From NCBI GenBank assembly GCA_902825875.1, contig CADECP010000020.1:1-64000 (forward strand): a stretch of DNA of 64,000 nucleotides. The letters are read 5' to 3'. Below the pieces are notes generated by a model. It was given only the letters and a program-made list of their open reading frames with translations, had not been told where the DNA came from and made no database searches. Origin of the DNA: an uncultured Acidobacteriota bacterium (GTDB taxonomy: Bacteria; Acidobacteriota; Blastocatellia; RBC074). Shown here piece after piece: positions 10,001 to 19,857 of this stretch (within the stretch, counting starts at the first letter, position 1; each line of letters starts with the position of its first letter). The translations under genes were made by a program, and so were the position numbers.

Positions 10001-13000
10001 CCGACGGCGTTGATTTGTTCGCCGCGCACCAGCAACGAATCGCGCGCTTCGACTTTCAGAGCCAACGTAATCGGCGGAATGATGGATTTTTGCGCGCTTC
10101 CGCCTGTGGCGTTAAACCCGCCGAACGACAAATTGGCGCTGCCGCCGCCGATCAAATTATCCAGGTCTATTCGCGTTTCGTATTCGCCCAACGGAACCAG
10201 AATCGTTCCCGACAAAGTTTGTTTTTCCGGCGTGCCGGTCAGCATCAGCGCGCCGTTCACCGACGCAGTAAATTCGTCATAAAAGATTTCAGCGTTCGTC
10301 GCGCGAATGTCGAACTTCCAATTTGCCGGTCGCAAATCCGCCAGCTTCATGCCGCCTGTGATGTCCAGCGTGCCGTCGTTGGCTTCGGCCTTGAAACTTT
10401 CCAGCGTCAGTTGATCGCCGCTGAGTTTGATGCGGCCTTTACCGCTGGAAACAAAAATCGGCAAATCGGTTGAGGAAAGTCCGAAGCCCGTGAAATCAAC
10501 AATGCCGCCCAACACAGGTTTTTCAGCCGTGCCGGTCAGGTTGCTGACGATTTTGACTTCGCCGAACAAAGCCAATCCGCTGACGATGGTCGGCAACCGA
10601 TCGAGATTGATCGAACCGTTCAGGTCGAAATTCATGACGGCTTCGTCTTTCAATCCGATTGCGCCGCCAAGATTCAAATCCACGCCTTGTCCGTTGATGC
10701 GCGTGACAGGCAATTTCAGTTGCGAACGGTCGAGCGCAATCGTCAGCGGCGTGGCAATGATGATCGGATTTTCCAGCACGTCGAGTTTGATGTCGGTCAG
10801 TGTCAATCCGCCTTTCAGCAAATCGGCGGTGGCGTTTCCTGCTTCGTCGGCGGTCGCACCTTCCAAATGCAACTTGCCGCTCAAAGCTCCGCGAACCTGG
10901 GAACCCAGATCAGGCACAAACGTCGCAATCAACGGCGTCAAATCCAGATCAGCCAAATCGCTTTCGATGACGACAGGGCGACCGGGTTTTCGCAGTTCAA
11001 TGCTGGCTTTCAAAAGTTCCGGTTTGCCAAACGCGCCCGGAGATTTGTCTTTGGTGACGGCGGCCAAAATTCCCGTTTCCAATTCGGCCTCAATTCGCCC
11101 GCCGGGACTGGTGTGCGCCGTCAATTTCAATTCGCCGGCATCGCGTCCGTTGATACGAACTTCTTTACCTTTGGCAGTCAATTCGACTTTGAACGTTTCC
11201 CAATCAAGTTCCGGTTGTTTGCGATTTTGATCGGGCTTTTCCAGTTTGCCGACAATCTGGAAATTGGCGTCGGCGAAGCCTTCGATTTTGGTTTCCTGCA
11301 ATTGCAGCGATTCGGCCAAACTGGCCAGCGCGATTTGATCGGCTTTACCCTGCGCCTGAAACACGAAATCTTTCAGATGGAAATTGCCCGTCGCCGTCAG
11401 ATGCGTTTTGGGCAATTGCACTTCCAGCGGTTCCAGAAAAGCCTGCTGGCCATCGAATTTCACATCGGCTGTTGCCAGACTTGCGGGCTGACCGGAGATC
11501 GTGCCATCCACCAAACTGATTTTGGCCGTGCCGCGTAAAGCGCCGGGCAAACCGTTCAAACTCGCTCTGCCGGAAATGTCTCCGCCGATAAATTCGCCTG
11601 CGTCGGGCAATCCGCTTGCCGCCAAAATTGTTTCCAGGTTGATGCGATTGATCGTCGCTTCCAACGTGCCGGTTTCGGATTTCGGATCGAGCGGCGCAAA
11701 CAAATCGAATTTCGCCGATCCGCCATTGGCAGCCGCCAACGAACCATTGGCGATTCGCAATTCGTCTTTCGACACGGTCACACGACCGGAAAGCGCGCCC
11801 AGCAATCCATCGCGCAAACCGACGTTCGCCGCGCTGAATTCGCCGCCAACGGTCGCGTTTTCCAATTTGCCTGTGACGCTCCCGTCGAACTTCAGATCAC
11901 CCAACAACTGAGGTTCGTTTTCGACAATGAACGGGCGAGCTTGTTCAATCGAACGCGCGATTTGAATCAACTCTTCGGCTTGAGTTGATTCCAGCGAAAC
12001 GCGCAAATCGGATTCGCCGTCGTAACTCAGCTTGCCAGTGGCGTTGACTTTGGTGGCGGAGGTGGAAAGTTGCGCTTGATCGAACTGAAAAATTCCGTTG
12101 TTGGCAGTGATGGCGACTGCGCCGGTCAGCGGAATCGCGTCGTCGGATTTGTCGGATTTGCCGTCAAAACGGGCAGAAATTTTGCCGTTGATCGTTCGCG
12201 GATTCGCACCGACGAAGCTCAGTTCCGCCGTGCCCGAAGTTTTGCCGCTGATCGGCGAATCTTTCATCTTGAAAGCTGCCAGCGCACTGGCGGTTTGAAT
12301 GTCTGTGAAACTGCCTTTGACCTGTTGCGGCGCGCCTTTGGCCATTGGCAATTTGTATTCGGCTTCGGCAGCGCCGCCCAGCGCGTTGGCTTTGATCGCC
12401 GTCAGCGACAACGCCGCGTTGTCGAATTCCGTCTTGGCCGAAGCGTTCGTGAATTCGACGCCGCTGATTTGGCCGCCGGGCAATCGCGCGTCGGCTGTGA
12501 CCTTGTATTCCTTGCCGCGAACGGTCGTCGCCAATTTGCTGATCGCCAGATTGGAAAGTTTGCTGTTCGTCCAACTGACAGCGGCAATGCTGGCCGATGG
12601 CGCATCGAATTTCGATTCGGTCGCTTTGCCGTTGATGTTGATTTCGCCGCTGATTGCCCCAACCGAAACGCCGCTGACTTCGACAATGTCCACATTGACG
12701 GTTTGCACGTTGGTACGATTCAGCGCCAACGTCAGCTTGTCGGCTTCGCCGCTGGCCGTCACGTCAGGAATCTGAACTCCGCGCAGCCGCGTGTTTTCCA
12801 CCAGCAAATCGGCGGCGGAAACTCCGCCGTTGAATTTGTATTTGCTGCCTTCGCCCGCGACGTTGCCTTTGACCGAAACCAGCCCGCGCATCGCCACTTC
12901 TGGAAAAACAAAACGCACCAGTTCGTCGGTCTTCACGCCGGATTCCACGTCAAAGCTGTATCGCAACGCGCGCAAATCATCCACTTTGCCTTTGGCGACC

Positions 13001-13758
13001 ACTTCGCCCAGGCCAGAGTTGAGTTGCAACCGTTCGATTTCGACGGCGCTGGCTGAAGCCTTCGTCATCAGGTTGAGCTTGCTGATTGGCGTTTCGCGGC
13101 CTTCGACGGCGACGCGGCCATTGTCTGTTTCCAGTTTTAGATTGAACGATTGCGCCTGCCCTGCTGTTGGCTGCACTTCGATTCGCAACCTGCTCAGGTC
13201 GCTTTCAATTTTGTGCTGGCGATCTTTGAAATGAACAGCAGTGTTGATCAGCGTTGTCAGCAATTTTGCCGTGTCGAATTTTATCGTTTGAGATTTCGGC
13301 GGAGCTTCGTGAATGCCTTCCAGATTGCTGCGGCCTTGTTCGTCGAATTCGACGAAAACTTCCGCGCCGTCCACGTTGATGGTTTGAATCTCGACTTCGC
13401 GGCTGAGCTTCGGCGCGTACAAATCGCGGATGTGAGTTTTGACTTCGATGCTGTTGACCGAAGCGATCAACTGGCCGGTCTGTTGGTTGTACAGCTTCAA
13501 ATCTTTCAACCGAGCGGTTTCGGAATCCCACGCAAATCCGAAGCTGCCAACTTCGCCGCGCAATCCGAATTCCGTCAGCTTTTTGGTGATTTCTCCGGCA
13601 ACGAAACGATTGAATTTTTCCGACCGCAGCCAGTAACGGGCATAAATCCCCGCCGCCGCGCCTGCCACCAGCAGACACAGCAAGGCGATCAAGATTCGTT
13701 TGCGCCAGCGCGACGGTTTCGGTTGTTTGGCGGATTGCTCCAATGGCGTTTGATTCAT
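7036..13758 (-). CDS. TamB-like / TamA-BamA (Omp85) fusion protein
   Basis: One uninterrupted frame of about 2240 residues. Residues about 20-42 form the N-terminal membrane anchor after a basic patch (KPSRWRKRI). Residues about 45-1460 are the repetitive beta-rich TamB/AsmA-like region, closing with segments typical of the TamB C-terminal domain (RGRIVTESGAVRFRGQRYEI, and EGVFSIELRGRQRF near 1470). A short A/P-rich linker follows. Residues about 1510-1840 hold several POTRA-like modules, and about 1850-2241 form an Omp85 barrel with the FSGGATTLRGF loop motif, GPVGVDYGF and a terminal phenylalanine. In E. coli TamA and TamB are separate proteins bridging the envelope and helping outer-membrane assembly; here both halves are joined, with TamB first. 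Start is ATG 13758; a GTG directly before it (13761) is possible. It is transcribed away from selB. Confidence 0.88.
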   Translation of the reverse strand: MNQTPLEQSAKQPKPSRWRKRILIALLCLLVAGAAAGIYARYWLRSEKFNRFVAGEITKKLTEFGLRGEVGSFGFAWDSETARLKDLKLYNQQTGQLIASVNSIEVKTHIRDLYAPKLSREVEIQTINVDGAEVFVEFDEQGRSNLEGIHEAPPKSQTIKFDTAKLLTTLINTAVHFKDRQHKIESDLSRLRIEVQPTAGQAQSFNLKLETDNGRVAVEGRETPISKLNLMTKASASAVEIERLQLNSGLGEVVAKGKVDDLRALRYSFDVESGVKTDELVRFVFPEVAMRGLVSVKGNVAGEGSKYKFNGGVSAADLLVENTRLRGVQIPDVTASGEADKLTLALNRTNVQTVNVDIVEVSGVSVGAISGEININGKATESKFDAPSASIAAVSWTNSKLSNLAISKLATTVRGKEYKVTADARLPGGQISGVEFTNASAKTEFDNAALSLTAIKANALGGAAEAEYKLPMAKGAPQQVKGSFTDIQTASALAAFKMKDSPISGKTSGTAELSFVGANPRTINGKISARFDGKSDKSDDAIPLTGAVAITANNGIFQFDQAQLSTSATKVNATGKLSYDGESDLRVSLESTQAEELIQIARSIEQARPFIVENEPQLLGDLKFDGSVTGKLENATVGGEFSAANVGLRDGLLGALSGRVTVSKDELRIANGSLAAANGGSAKFDLFAPLDPKSETGTLEATINRINLETILAASGLPDAGEFIGGDISGRASLNGLPGALRGTAKISLVDGTISGQPASLATADVKFDGQQAFLEPLEVQLPKTHLTATGNFHLKDFVFQAQGKADQIALASLAESLQLQETKIEGFADANFQIVGKLEKPDQNRKQPELDWETFKVELTAKGKEVRINGRDAGELKLTAHTSPGGRIEAELETGILAAVTKDKSPGAFGKPELLKASIELRKPGRPVVIESDLADLDLTPLIATFVPDLGSQVRGALSGKLHLEGATADEAGNATADLLKGGLTLTDIKLDVLENPIIIATPLTIALDRSQLKLPVTRINGQGVDLNLGGAIGLKDEAVMNFDLNGSINLDRLPTIVSGLALFGEVKIVSNLTGTAEKPVLGGIVDFTGFGLSSTDLPIFVSSGKGRIKLSGDQLTLESFKAEANDGTLDITGGMKLADLRPANWKFDIRATNAEIFYDEFTASVNGALMLTGTPEKQTLSGTILVPLGEYETRIDLDNLIGGGSANLSFGGFNATGGSAQKSIIPPITLALKVEARDSLLVRGEQINAVGSANFEVGGTLSDPDARGRIVTESGAVRFRGQRYEITKGDLVLPQGGGEPSLSLVAESDIGGYHVVLDMSGKTDAIELKLRAEPQLTRDEIISLITTGRTETGSLGNQGLNSAGVGAAASLLSSGFISKPTEQLLGLSRFQIDPVIRANANPAARLTVGQQLSRNIYLSYSTNLATEQDQTALAEYTFSNRFSGLATYTQGGSAARQGVREGVFSIELRGRQRFSLGFIAPAPDILPDAAASTPAAARQKLPSAQVKVSPVPDLKLDGKKLRELLPVMSQGFSRSLARLGERRLTEFLQEQGYFFANVAWRCEPADCAPSKDLRVMYDVTPNLIYDLKEIRVEGTRLIRWQDIRSDLLSQVESKVGGIPYLQNIPFIGGSVRGLTSDSRLRSDAEYIRRYLVDVGYRNARVNTRLAVKPENDDLIVIFDVAEGGQSDIADVAFRGNAILTANELRQAVPIQKNEAFSLTRARLGAQAIKQLYAERGFLETNAELQILELDDDSVGLVYKINEGSRAIVENIEIKGTSKTGQGWIRRYFDFKPGDVLTPTKIARTQRDLYATNAFREVAIRAIPIKDANGIDGSAHKIEVNLTEAKPLLFVYGLGYSTDDGARALVEIANTNLGGSLDALSLRLRASQREQFAQLSFTDLRPFSWRLPTTISIFYDRNGNLLPFTRQRQIRDGKLENVPNSQPFGLERFAAFIQTERKLDDRVSLRFRYNLERAKLFNTAGLPDTEITRNEQAIRLGMFSVGFTNDSRDNILNPSRGQLISADHSIASNRLGGNESFNKFFGTYQRYHTVAPYASVLANTTFAVSARIGLADTYRQTDRNNNGTIEDSERRLPISERFFSGGATTLRGFRFETAGPQDVLFNANQTPAAGQGFILPTLVPIGGDALAVFNFEMRYPLTERLRLVPFYDLGNVFRRINDIRWKNMSHTVGAGLRFNTPLGPVGVDYGFLLNPPAFAVPGVPGAFLQQPRGAIHIRFGQTF

Positions 13759-13848
13759 CACTTTACTTGGAATTTAACAGCGGATAGGGAGCGCGCGCTA
13801 TTGTTTACAAACTGGCGTAGATGAGCAAGCGCAATAGTTACCAGTCGG

Positions 13849-13946
13849 CAGTTTCCGGTTTCCAGTCCGAGTTGTGAGTTTGAAAGCTTTCGGTAAACTG
13901 CCAACTCTAAACTGGAAACCGGAAACTGGTGACTGGAAACTCAACA
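13849..13946. repeat. Heptamer-period inverted repeat in front of selB
   Basis: Perfect 18-base inverted arms (13849-13866 and 13911-13928) with internal 7-base periodicity. On the right the units CTGGAAA, CCGGAAA, CTGGTGA, CTGGAAA and CTCAACA run from 13912 to 13946, stopping one base before the selB ATG. The element fills the divergent promoter region between the TamB-Omp85 gene and selB and takes the place of a normal ribosome-binding site for selB. Confidence 0.75.
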
Positions 13947-13947
13947 A

Positions 13948-15867
13948 ATGAAAAGAATCATCGTCGGCACAGCCGGCCACATAGATCACGGAAAAACTTC
14001 GCTGGTCAAAGCTCTGACCGGCGTGGATGCCGACCGCCTGAAAGAAGAAAAAGAGCGCGGCATCACCATTGATATTGGCTTCGCCGATTTGACCGTCGGC
14101 GACGTGCATTTCGGGTTTGTGGATGTGCCGGGTCACGAACGCTTCGTCAAAAACATGCTGGCCGGAGCGCACGGCATTGATCTGGTCATGCTGGTGGTCG
14201 CTGCCGACGAAGGCGTCATGCCGCAAACGCGCGAACATTTCGACATCTGTCGTTTGCTGGAAGTCAAAGCCGGATTGGTCGTCATCACCAAAACCGACAT
14301 GGTTGAAGCCGAGTTTGCCGAATTGGTCGAAGCCGAAGTCAGCGAATACGTCGCCGGTTCTTTTTTAGAAGGCGCGCCAATCCTAAAAGTCAGTTCGCGC
14401 ACCGGCGAAGGCATTGATGAATTGAAAAAGACGCTCGGCGCGTTGGCCAAAAAAGTCGAAGAGCGCGACGAACGTGCCGTCGCTCGGCTGCCGATTGATC
14501 GAGTGTTTACGATCAAAGGCTTCGGCACGGTCATCACCGGAACTCTGATCGCCGGACGAATTGCCGTCGGCGATGAACTGGAATTGCTTCCTTCAGAAAA
14601 GCGCCGTTCGCGCGCGCGTGGCTTGCAGGTTCACGGCCACGCCACTCAGGAAGCCAAAGCCGGAGAGCGCACCGCCATCAATCTGCAAGGCATCGAACTC
14701 GACGAAGTCACGCGCGGGCAAGTTCTGGCTCCTGCCGGAAGACTGGCGGCAAGTTCCATGCTGGACGTGAAACTGACGTTGTTGAAATCGGCTCCGCGCA
14801 GTTTGCGCTCGCGTTCGCGCGTGCATTTGCACATCGGCACGGCTGAAGTTTTGGCTCGCGTAGTGCTGCTCGGCCAAAACGAATTGGCTCCAGGCGGAAC
14901 CTGCTTCGCGCAATTGCGACTGGAATCTGCTGCGCTGGCTTTGCCGACGGATCATTTCATCGTTCGCAGTTATTCGCCTGCAGTGACGATTGGCGGCGGA
15001 GTGATCGTTGATCCGTTGCCACACAAACATCGTTTACGCGAAGGCACAGCGGTCGTCGCGTGGCTGGAAAAACTGGTTGTCGCTGACGAACCCGAACGTA
15101 TTGGCTTGTTGGTGGAAATGGCTGGCGAACGCGGCCTGAATTACGCGGAGCTTGCCGCTCGTTCCGGTTCGACCGACGAAACCATCAAACGCACGGCGGA
15201 CAGTTTGACCAAAACCAAACGCTTGATTGCCGCCGTCGCCAATCCTCTGCTGCTGATTGCGCGCGCTGACTTTGAAAATCTGGCCAAACAGGTTCGCGCG
15301 TTGCTGAAAGAATTTCACAGCCGCCAGCCGCTGGAATCCGGCATGAGCCGCGAAGAAGTCCGCGAAAAGATTTTTGCCAACTTATCGCCAGACATTTTCC
15401 GCGCCGTCGTCGGCCAGCTTTCGGATCGAAACGAGGTCATTGCCGAAAAGGATTTGCTGCGATTGGCGACTCATCGCGTGGCGCTTTCTGCCGAAGAACA
15501 AGCCGCCAAAGATCATCTGGCCGAAATTTACTCGCGCGCCGCGTTGCAGCCGATTTCGCTGGAAGAAGCACTCGCCCAAGCAGGTTCGCAATTCGGCATT
15601 GACGCGGCTCGCGCTCAACGTTTCGCGCAAATGCTGGTCAACAGCGGCGAACTCATTAAAGTCGCCGACCTGATTTTCCATCGCAGCGCGATTGACGGTT
15701 TGCGTGCCACCTTGCAACGGCACAAAGCCGAACAAGGCGCGAAACTGGATGTCGGCGTGTTCAAAGACCTGACAGGCGTGTCACGCAAATACGCAATTCC
15801 GCTGCTGGAATACCTTGACCGCCAGCGAGTGACGCGGCGCGTTGGCGATGCGCGCGAAATTTTGTAA
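13948..15867 (+). CDS. selB: Selenocysteine-specific elongation factor SelB
   Basis: Protein of 639 residues, the usual SelB size. The N-terminal GTPase shows G1 [10 protein letters not shown] (residues about 8-17), the switch region [12 protein letters not shown]3 DVPGHERF and G4 TKTD. Beta-barrel domains II and III follow ([32 protein letters not shown]). The C-terminal 250 residues are winged-helix domains that in SelB bind the mRNA SECIS hairpin. SelB brings selenocysteyl-tRNA to UGA codons, so the genome should also encode selA, selC and selD and at least one selenoprotein. None is visible in this window. The gene stands alone, divergent from the TamB-Omp85 gene, and has no clear Shine-Dalgarno because a heptamer repeat occupies that position. 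Confidence 0.93.
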   Translation: MKRIIVGTAGHIDHGKTSLVKALTGVDADRLKEEKERGITIDIGFADLTVGDVHFGFVDVPGHERFVKNMLAGAHGIDLVMLVVAADEGVMPQTREHFDICRLLEVKAGLVVITKTDMVEAEFAELVEAEVSEYVAGSFLEGAPILKVSSRTGEGIDELKKTLGALAKKVEERDERAVARLPIDRVFTIKGFGTVITGTLIAGRIAVGDELELLPSEKRRSRARGLQVHGHATQEAKAGERTAINLQGIELDEVTRGQVLAPAGRLAASSMLDVKLTLLKSAPRSLRSRSRVHLHIGTAEVLARVVLLGQNELAPGGTCFAQLRLESAALALPTDHFIVRSYSPAVTIGGGVIVDPLPHKHRLREGTAVVAWLEKLVVADEPERIGLLVEMAGERGLNYAELAARSGSTDETIKRTADSLTKTKRLIAAVANPLLLIARADFENLAKQVRALLKEFHSRQPLESGMSREEVREKIFANLSPDIFRAVVGQLSDRNEVIAEKDLLRLATHRVALSAEEQAAKDHLAEIYSRAALQPISLEEALAQAGSQFGIDAARAQRFAQMLVNSGELIKVADLIFHRSAIDGLRATLQRHKAEQGAKLDVGVFKDLTGVSRKYAIPLLEYLDRQRVTRRVGDAREIL

Positions 15868-15978
15868 GCTGACATTCCCTTTTATCTCCCAGTGGCTGTG
15901 CTCACAGCGTATCCCTCGCAAACTTGAATCCGCAACAAGGAAATCAGCGGGCGGGAAACCGCTCCGCAAGGAGGATGT

Positions 15979-17892
15979 ATGTTCAAATTCGCTCTTCGTC
16001 TGTCGTGTGCTTTGCTTTTGATTGGCGCGATGTTGGTTTTCGGAAATCGTTCGCGGCTTTTCGACCAAACCGCATCAGCGCAAACGATCATCCAGTTGCA
16101 GCAATTCGCCACTGGCTTTTCGTTTCCAATTCTGATGACCAGCGCGCGCGACGGCAGCAATCGTATTTTCATCGTCGAACGAACCGGCAAAATTCAATTG
16201 ATGACGCCCGGAACGACTTCGCCGCTGCCAACGCCGTTTCTGGATTTGACGGCAAAAGTTTTGACGACAAATGGCATCGGCGACGAACGCGGATTATTGG
16301 GTTTGGCCTTCCATCCGCAGTTCAAAACCAACCGACGCTTTTTCGTGAACTACACGCGACGGAACGACGGCGCGACGGTGATTTCGGAATTCACGGCTTC
16401 AGCAGCGAACGCAAACGTCGCCGACACAACAGAAAAACCGATTCTGACAATCACTCAGCCATTTTCGAATCACAACGGCGGGATGATGGATTTCGGCAAG
16501 GACGGTTTTCTGTACATCGGCATGGGCGACGGAGGCTCAGCCAACGATCCGGGCAATCGTTCGCAAAACATCGAAGACCTGTTAGGCAAGTTTTTGCGAA
16601 TTGATGTGGACACGCCGAACGGAGCCGTGCCGTATTCGTCGCCGTCGTCGAATCCATTTTTCGGCGCTACGCCCGGACGCGATGAAATTTACTCGACCGG
16701 TTGGCGAAATCCCTGGCGATGGTCGTTCGACCGGCAGACCGGCGAACTGTACGCGGGCGATGTCGGCCAAAATGCGATTGAAGAAATTGACATTGTCACG
16801 CTGGGCGGCAATTACGGCTGGCGAGTGCTGGAAGGAACGCGCTGCACAAATCTCGGCCCGGCGGCTTGCACCACGCCGGGCTTCGTCGCGCCGATTCACG
16901 AATACGCGCAAAGCGGCGGTCGCTGTTCGGTGACGGGCGGTTATGTTTATCGAGGAACGCGCGCGACTCTGGCGCCGGGAACTTACGTGTTCGGAGATTA
17001 CTGCACCGGAGAAATTTTCTTGCGCGAAAACGGCTCGGTGCGAATGGCGCTGGATTCGCCTTATTCCATTTCGTCATTTGGCGAAGACGAGGCCGGAGAG
17101 CTTTACGTCGTTCATCTGGGTTCGGGAGCGAATGGAACGGTTTATCGGATCGTCAATCCGAACGCGACGGCTGCCGCAGCAACCAGCGTTTCGGCGGCAA
17201 ACTTCCGCAGCCCTCTGGCGCGTGAGAGCATCTCCGCAGTTTTCGGAACTGACTTAGCTGTCGTGACCTTGCCAAACAGCGGCGGAACCTTGCCGACGAA
17301 TTTGGGCGGAACTCAGATCAGCGTCACCGACAGCGCCGGAACCAGCCGAGCCGCGCAGTTGTTTTTCGTTTCGCCGACTCAAGCCAACTATTTGATTCCG
17401 GCGGGAACGGGTTCGGGAACGGCTACGGTGACGATCACCAATTGGAGCGGCGTGCTGTCGCGCGGAACCGTCCAGATCAATCCTATCGCTCCGGGATTGT
17501 TCACCGCCAATTCCAGCGGGCGCGGAGTTCCGGCGGCGGTCGCCGAACGAGTTCTGGCCAACGGTTCGCGCAGCACAGTGCCGGTGGCGGCGTTCGATCA
17601 GTCGCAAAACCAGTTTGTGCCTGTGCCGATTGATTTGGGAACGGCAGCCGATTCCGTCTTTCTGGCGGCGTTCGGCACAGGTTTTAGATTCCGCAGCGCA
17701 TTGACTGCGGTGACGGCTACCATCGGAGGCACGCCGGCTGAAGTCAGTTTTGCCGGAGCGCAGGGCGATTTTGTCGGCCTGGATCAAGCCAACATTCGCA
17801 TCCCGTTCAGTCTGGCCGGACGCGGCGAAGTGGACGTAGTGCTGACCGTTGACGGCGTAGCCAGCAACACCGTCCGCATCAACATCAAATAA
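15979..17892 (+). CDS. PQQ-type glucose/sorbosone dehydrogenase with TIGR03437 C-terminal domain
   Basis: Secreted protein of 637 residues. An N-terminal hydrophobic signal (about residues 5-35) precedes a six-bladed sugar/sorbosone dehydrogenase propeller (about 38-390). Family patterns include [67 protein letters not shown] and GGYVYRG. Such enzymes oxidise sugars in the periplasm, usually with PQQ. Residues about 395-637 are an acidobacterial TIGR03437 domain ([31 protein letters not shown]). The start has a strong AAGGAGG a few bases upstream. The substrate is not readable, and some relatives lack activity. A REP-like palindrome lies downstream. Confidence 0.88.
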   Translation: MFKFALRLSCALLLIGAMLVFGNRSRLFDQTASAQTIIQLQQFATGFSFPILMTSARDGSNRIFIVERTGKIQLMTPGTTSPLPTPFLDLTAKVLTTNGIGDERGLLGLAFHPQFKTNRRFFVNYTRRNDGATVISEFTASAANANVADTTEKPILTITQPFSNHNGGMMDFGKDGFLYIGMGDGGSANDPGNRSQNIEDLLGKFLRIDVDTPNGAVPYSSPSSNPFFGATPGRDEIYSTGWRNPWRWSFDRQTGELYAGDVGQNAIEEIDIVTLGGNYGWRVLEGTRCTNLGPAACTTPGFVAPIHEYAQSGGRCSVTGGYVYRGTRATLAPGTYVFGDYCTGEIFLRENGSVRMALDSPYSISSFGEDEAGELYVVHLGSGANGTVYRIVNPNATAAAATSVSAANFRSPLARESISAVFGTDLAVVTLPNSGGTLPTNLGGTQISVTDSAGTSRAAQLFFVSPTQANYLIPAGTGSGTATVTITNWSGVLSRGTVQINPIAPGLFTANSSGRGVPAAVAERVLANGSRSTVPVAAFDQSQNQFVPVPIDLGTAADSVFLAAFGTGFRFRSALTAVTATIGGTPAEVSFAGAQGDFVGLDQANIRIPFSLAGRGEVDVVLTVDGVASNTVRINIK

Positions 17893-17941
17893 CTGAAGCC
17901 TGTGCGAATAAAAGTGGCTTGCCATCAATAATTTGAGCGAT

Positions 17942-18029
17942 GGTACGGAACCGGGAGCGGTAGCGACCGGGTTGGCTTGAAGTAACGCTCACGAAAGTAT
18001 CCAGTCGCTACCGCTCCCGGTTCCGTACC
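17942..18029. repeat. REP-like palindrome, single complete copy
   Basis: Perfect 26-base inverted arms, 17942-17967 and 18004-18029, starting GGTACGGAACCGGGAGCGG. The spacer contains TTGGCTTGAAGTAA, also present in the direct units at 4210-4340. This is the intact form of the element amplified at 4210-4444. Confidence 0.85.
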
Positions 18030-18068
18030 GAATTACGCACAGGCTTCAAATAACTCATTTCCTAATCA

Positions 18069-18108
18069 GTCGAACGTCTCGACGTTTATCGAGGCGTTCG
18101 ACTATAAT
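18069..18108 (+). promoter_or_regulatory. Hairpin abutting a TATAAT box upstream of the exopolysaccharide operon
   Basis: A 14-base inverted repeat (18069-18082 and 18089-18102, one T/G pair) with a six-base loop is followed immediately by TATAAT at 18103-18108, about 70 bases before the Wzz-like gene. The best -35 candidate overlaps the hairpin and is weak (TCGACG). An operator-plus-promoter reading is plausible but rests on sequence alone. Confidence 0.4.
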
Positions 18109-18178
18109 CCCGCCCGGTTCAACAACCTGTAAATTCCGTATCCCCAAAGAGTTCAGCGAACACGAGACAAAACGAAAG

Positions 18179-19771
18179 ATGGCCAGTTTTAGAATCAGAA
18201 CACCAGCCGAATATCTGAAGCTGTTGTGGCGGCGACGGTATTTTGTGCTGGTTCCCGCAGTGATTGTGACTTCGGCAATGGGCTATGCGATTTACAAATT
18301 GCCGAACGTTTACGAATCGCGCACCACCGTCATCGTTGACCCGCCCAAGGTCTCGTCCAGCTACGTCCAACCGGTAAACCAGATTGATTTGAACTCGCGG
18401 CTGAACTCGATTCAGAAACAGGTCACCAGTCGCACGGAGCTACAACGGCTGATTAACCGGTACGGGCTGTACCCGGAGCTGATGGCTCGCAACACGCCCA
18501 TCGAACTGGTGATTGACGAAATGAACCGGTTTATTTACGTCCAACCGTACAGCGCGTCTTCAGGCATTTACGCTTTTCAGATTTCGTACCGAGGCCCAGA
18601 CCCGCGAACCGTGCGCGACGTGACGGCGGAACTGGCGGCGCGATTCATTGATGCGAATTCCGACGAAACCCGGCGGCAGGTGTACACCACGATTGATTTG
18701 TTGGAAGGTCGCATCAACGAAGTCAAAACCGAACTGGAAAAAATCGAATCCGCGCGTGCGGGCTTTCTGGTCAGCAATCCCGACGCCGTGACGGGACAGG
18801 AGCAAAACATGCTGGGCCAGATGAACTCGCTGAGCATGATTCGCCAGTCGCAGCAAAATTCGATTGATTCGTTGCGAAGCCAGATCACAATGAGCGAACA
18901 GGTGCTGGCCAATCTGAAAACTCAGGAAAACATCGAACCGGAAACTCCGCTGGCCGCCGGACAAACCGAAGGGCAACTTCGCGCCAAGCGCGCCGATTAC
19001 GAAGGCCAGTTGAAACAGTTGCTGATTACCTACACCGAAAAATATCCAGAAGTCATCAAACTGCGCGTTCAGATCGAATCCATCAACCGCGAACTGGAAG
19101 ACCTGAAAGCCAAAACCGAACTGGAACGCCAGACCAAACGCGCCGCCAAAACTGCCAATCCGCAAATCGCACAACTGGAAATCAAATTATCTGCCGACCG
19201 TGCCGAACTGGTTCGCAAAAACGGCGAACTGGAACAAACCAATCGCCAGTTGAACGAACTGCAAAACCGGTTGCGTAACTCGCCGATTCTGGCCACAGAA
19301 GCGACCAAGATCGAGCGCGATTACAACACGCTGCGAAAACGGTACGAAGATTTGCTTTCGATGCGCGACAACGCACGATTCGGCGCAAAGGTCATCAACG
19401 ATTTCAGCGGCGAAACTTTTCGTATGGCCGATCCGGCGAATCTGCCCGAAGCTCCGGCTTCGCCCAAACGAAACATGCTGTACCCGATGGCGCTGGTTGT
19501 CGGTTTGCTGAGCGGGTTGATCGCCGCCGCCGCCGTCGAAACCCGCGCGCTGATGACCATACGCGATTCGCGCGATGTGACCCATTACACGCAACTGCCG
19601 CTGCTGGTTACAGTGCCGAAGATCGTCACTGAACAGGAACTTCGTCGCCAGCCGATGCTCAACGCAGCAAAGGTTTTCGGCATCTTTGTGCTGATTCCGT
19701 TGGCGGCATTTTTGCTTTATCAAGGAATCAAAATTTCGCGCTTGCTGAGCATGGTCACGGGAAGCTATTGA
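18179..19771 (+). CDS. Wzz/GumC-type polysaccharide chain-length determinant protein
   Basis: Protein of 530 residues. The first membrane helix is at about residues 20-40 (YFVLVPAVIVTSAMGYAIY), followed by a periplasmic region with RTTVIVDPPKV. A long coiled coil runs over about 170-380 (E/K/Q/L-rich). A second membrane segment follows PASPKRNMLYPMAL (about 435-460), and an extra hydrophobic helix lies near the end (about 500-520). This is the Wzz domain layout of the PEP-CTERM/XrtA-associated chain-length proteins. It controls polymer length and works with the separate tyrosine kinase two genes downstream. It is the first gene of the exopolysaccharide operon. The start ATG 18179 has only a weak ribosome-binding site. 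Confidence 0.88.
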   Translation: MASFRIRTPAEYLKLLWRRRYFVLVPAVIVTSAMGYAIYKLPNVYESRTTVIVDPPKVSSSYVQPVNQIDLNSRLNSIQKQVTSRTELQRLINRYGLYPELMARNTPIELVIDEMNRFIYVQPYSASSGIYAFQISYRGPDPRTVRDVTAELAARFIDANSDETRRQVYTTIDLLEGRINEVKTELEKIESARAGFLVSNPDAVTGQEQNMLGQMNSLSMIRQSQQNSIDSLRSQITMSEQVLANLKTQENIEPETPLAAGQTEGQLRAKRADYEGQLKQLLITYTEKYPEVIKLRVQIESINRELEDLKAKTELERQTKRAAKTANPQIAQLEIKLSADRAELVRKNGELEQTNRQLNELQNRLRNSPILATEATKIERDYNTLRKRYEDLLSMRDNARFGAKVINDFSGETFRMADPANLPEAPASPKRNMLYPMALVVGLLSGLIAAAAVETRALMTIRDSRDVTHYTQLPLLVTVPKIVTEQELRRQPMLNAAKVFGIFVLIPLAAFLLYQGIKISRLLSMVTGSY

Positions 19772-19774
19772 TAA

Positions 19775-19851
19775 AGTAGTCGGTAGTCGGGATTCGGTAG
19801 TCAGCAGCAACAGCTTCACTACCGACTACTGAAGGCCGACTACCGACTACT
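19775..19851. repeat. Heptamer-period inverted repeat before the ExeA-like gene
   Basis: Perfect 16-base inverted arms (19775-19790 and 19836-19851). Units of 7 bases recur: GTAGTCG twice with variants on the left, CGACTAC on the right. The element fills the gap between the Wzz-like and ExeA-like genes and ends six bases before the latter's ATG, where a ribosome-binding site would be expected. Confidence 0.75.
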
Positions 19852-19857
19852 CGATTT

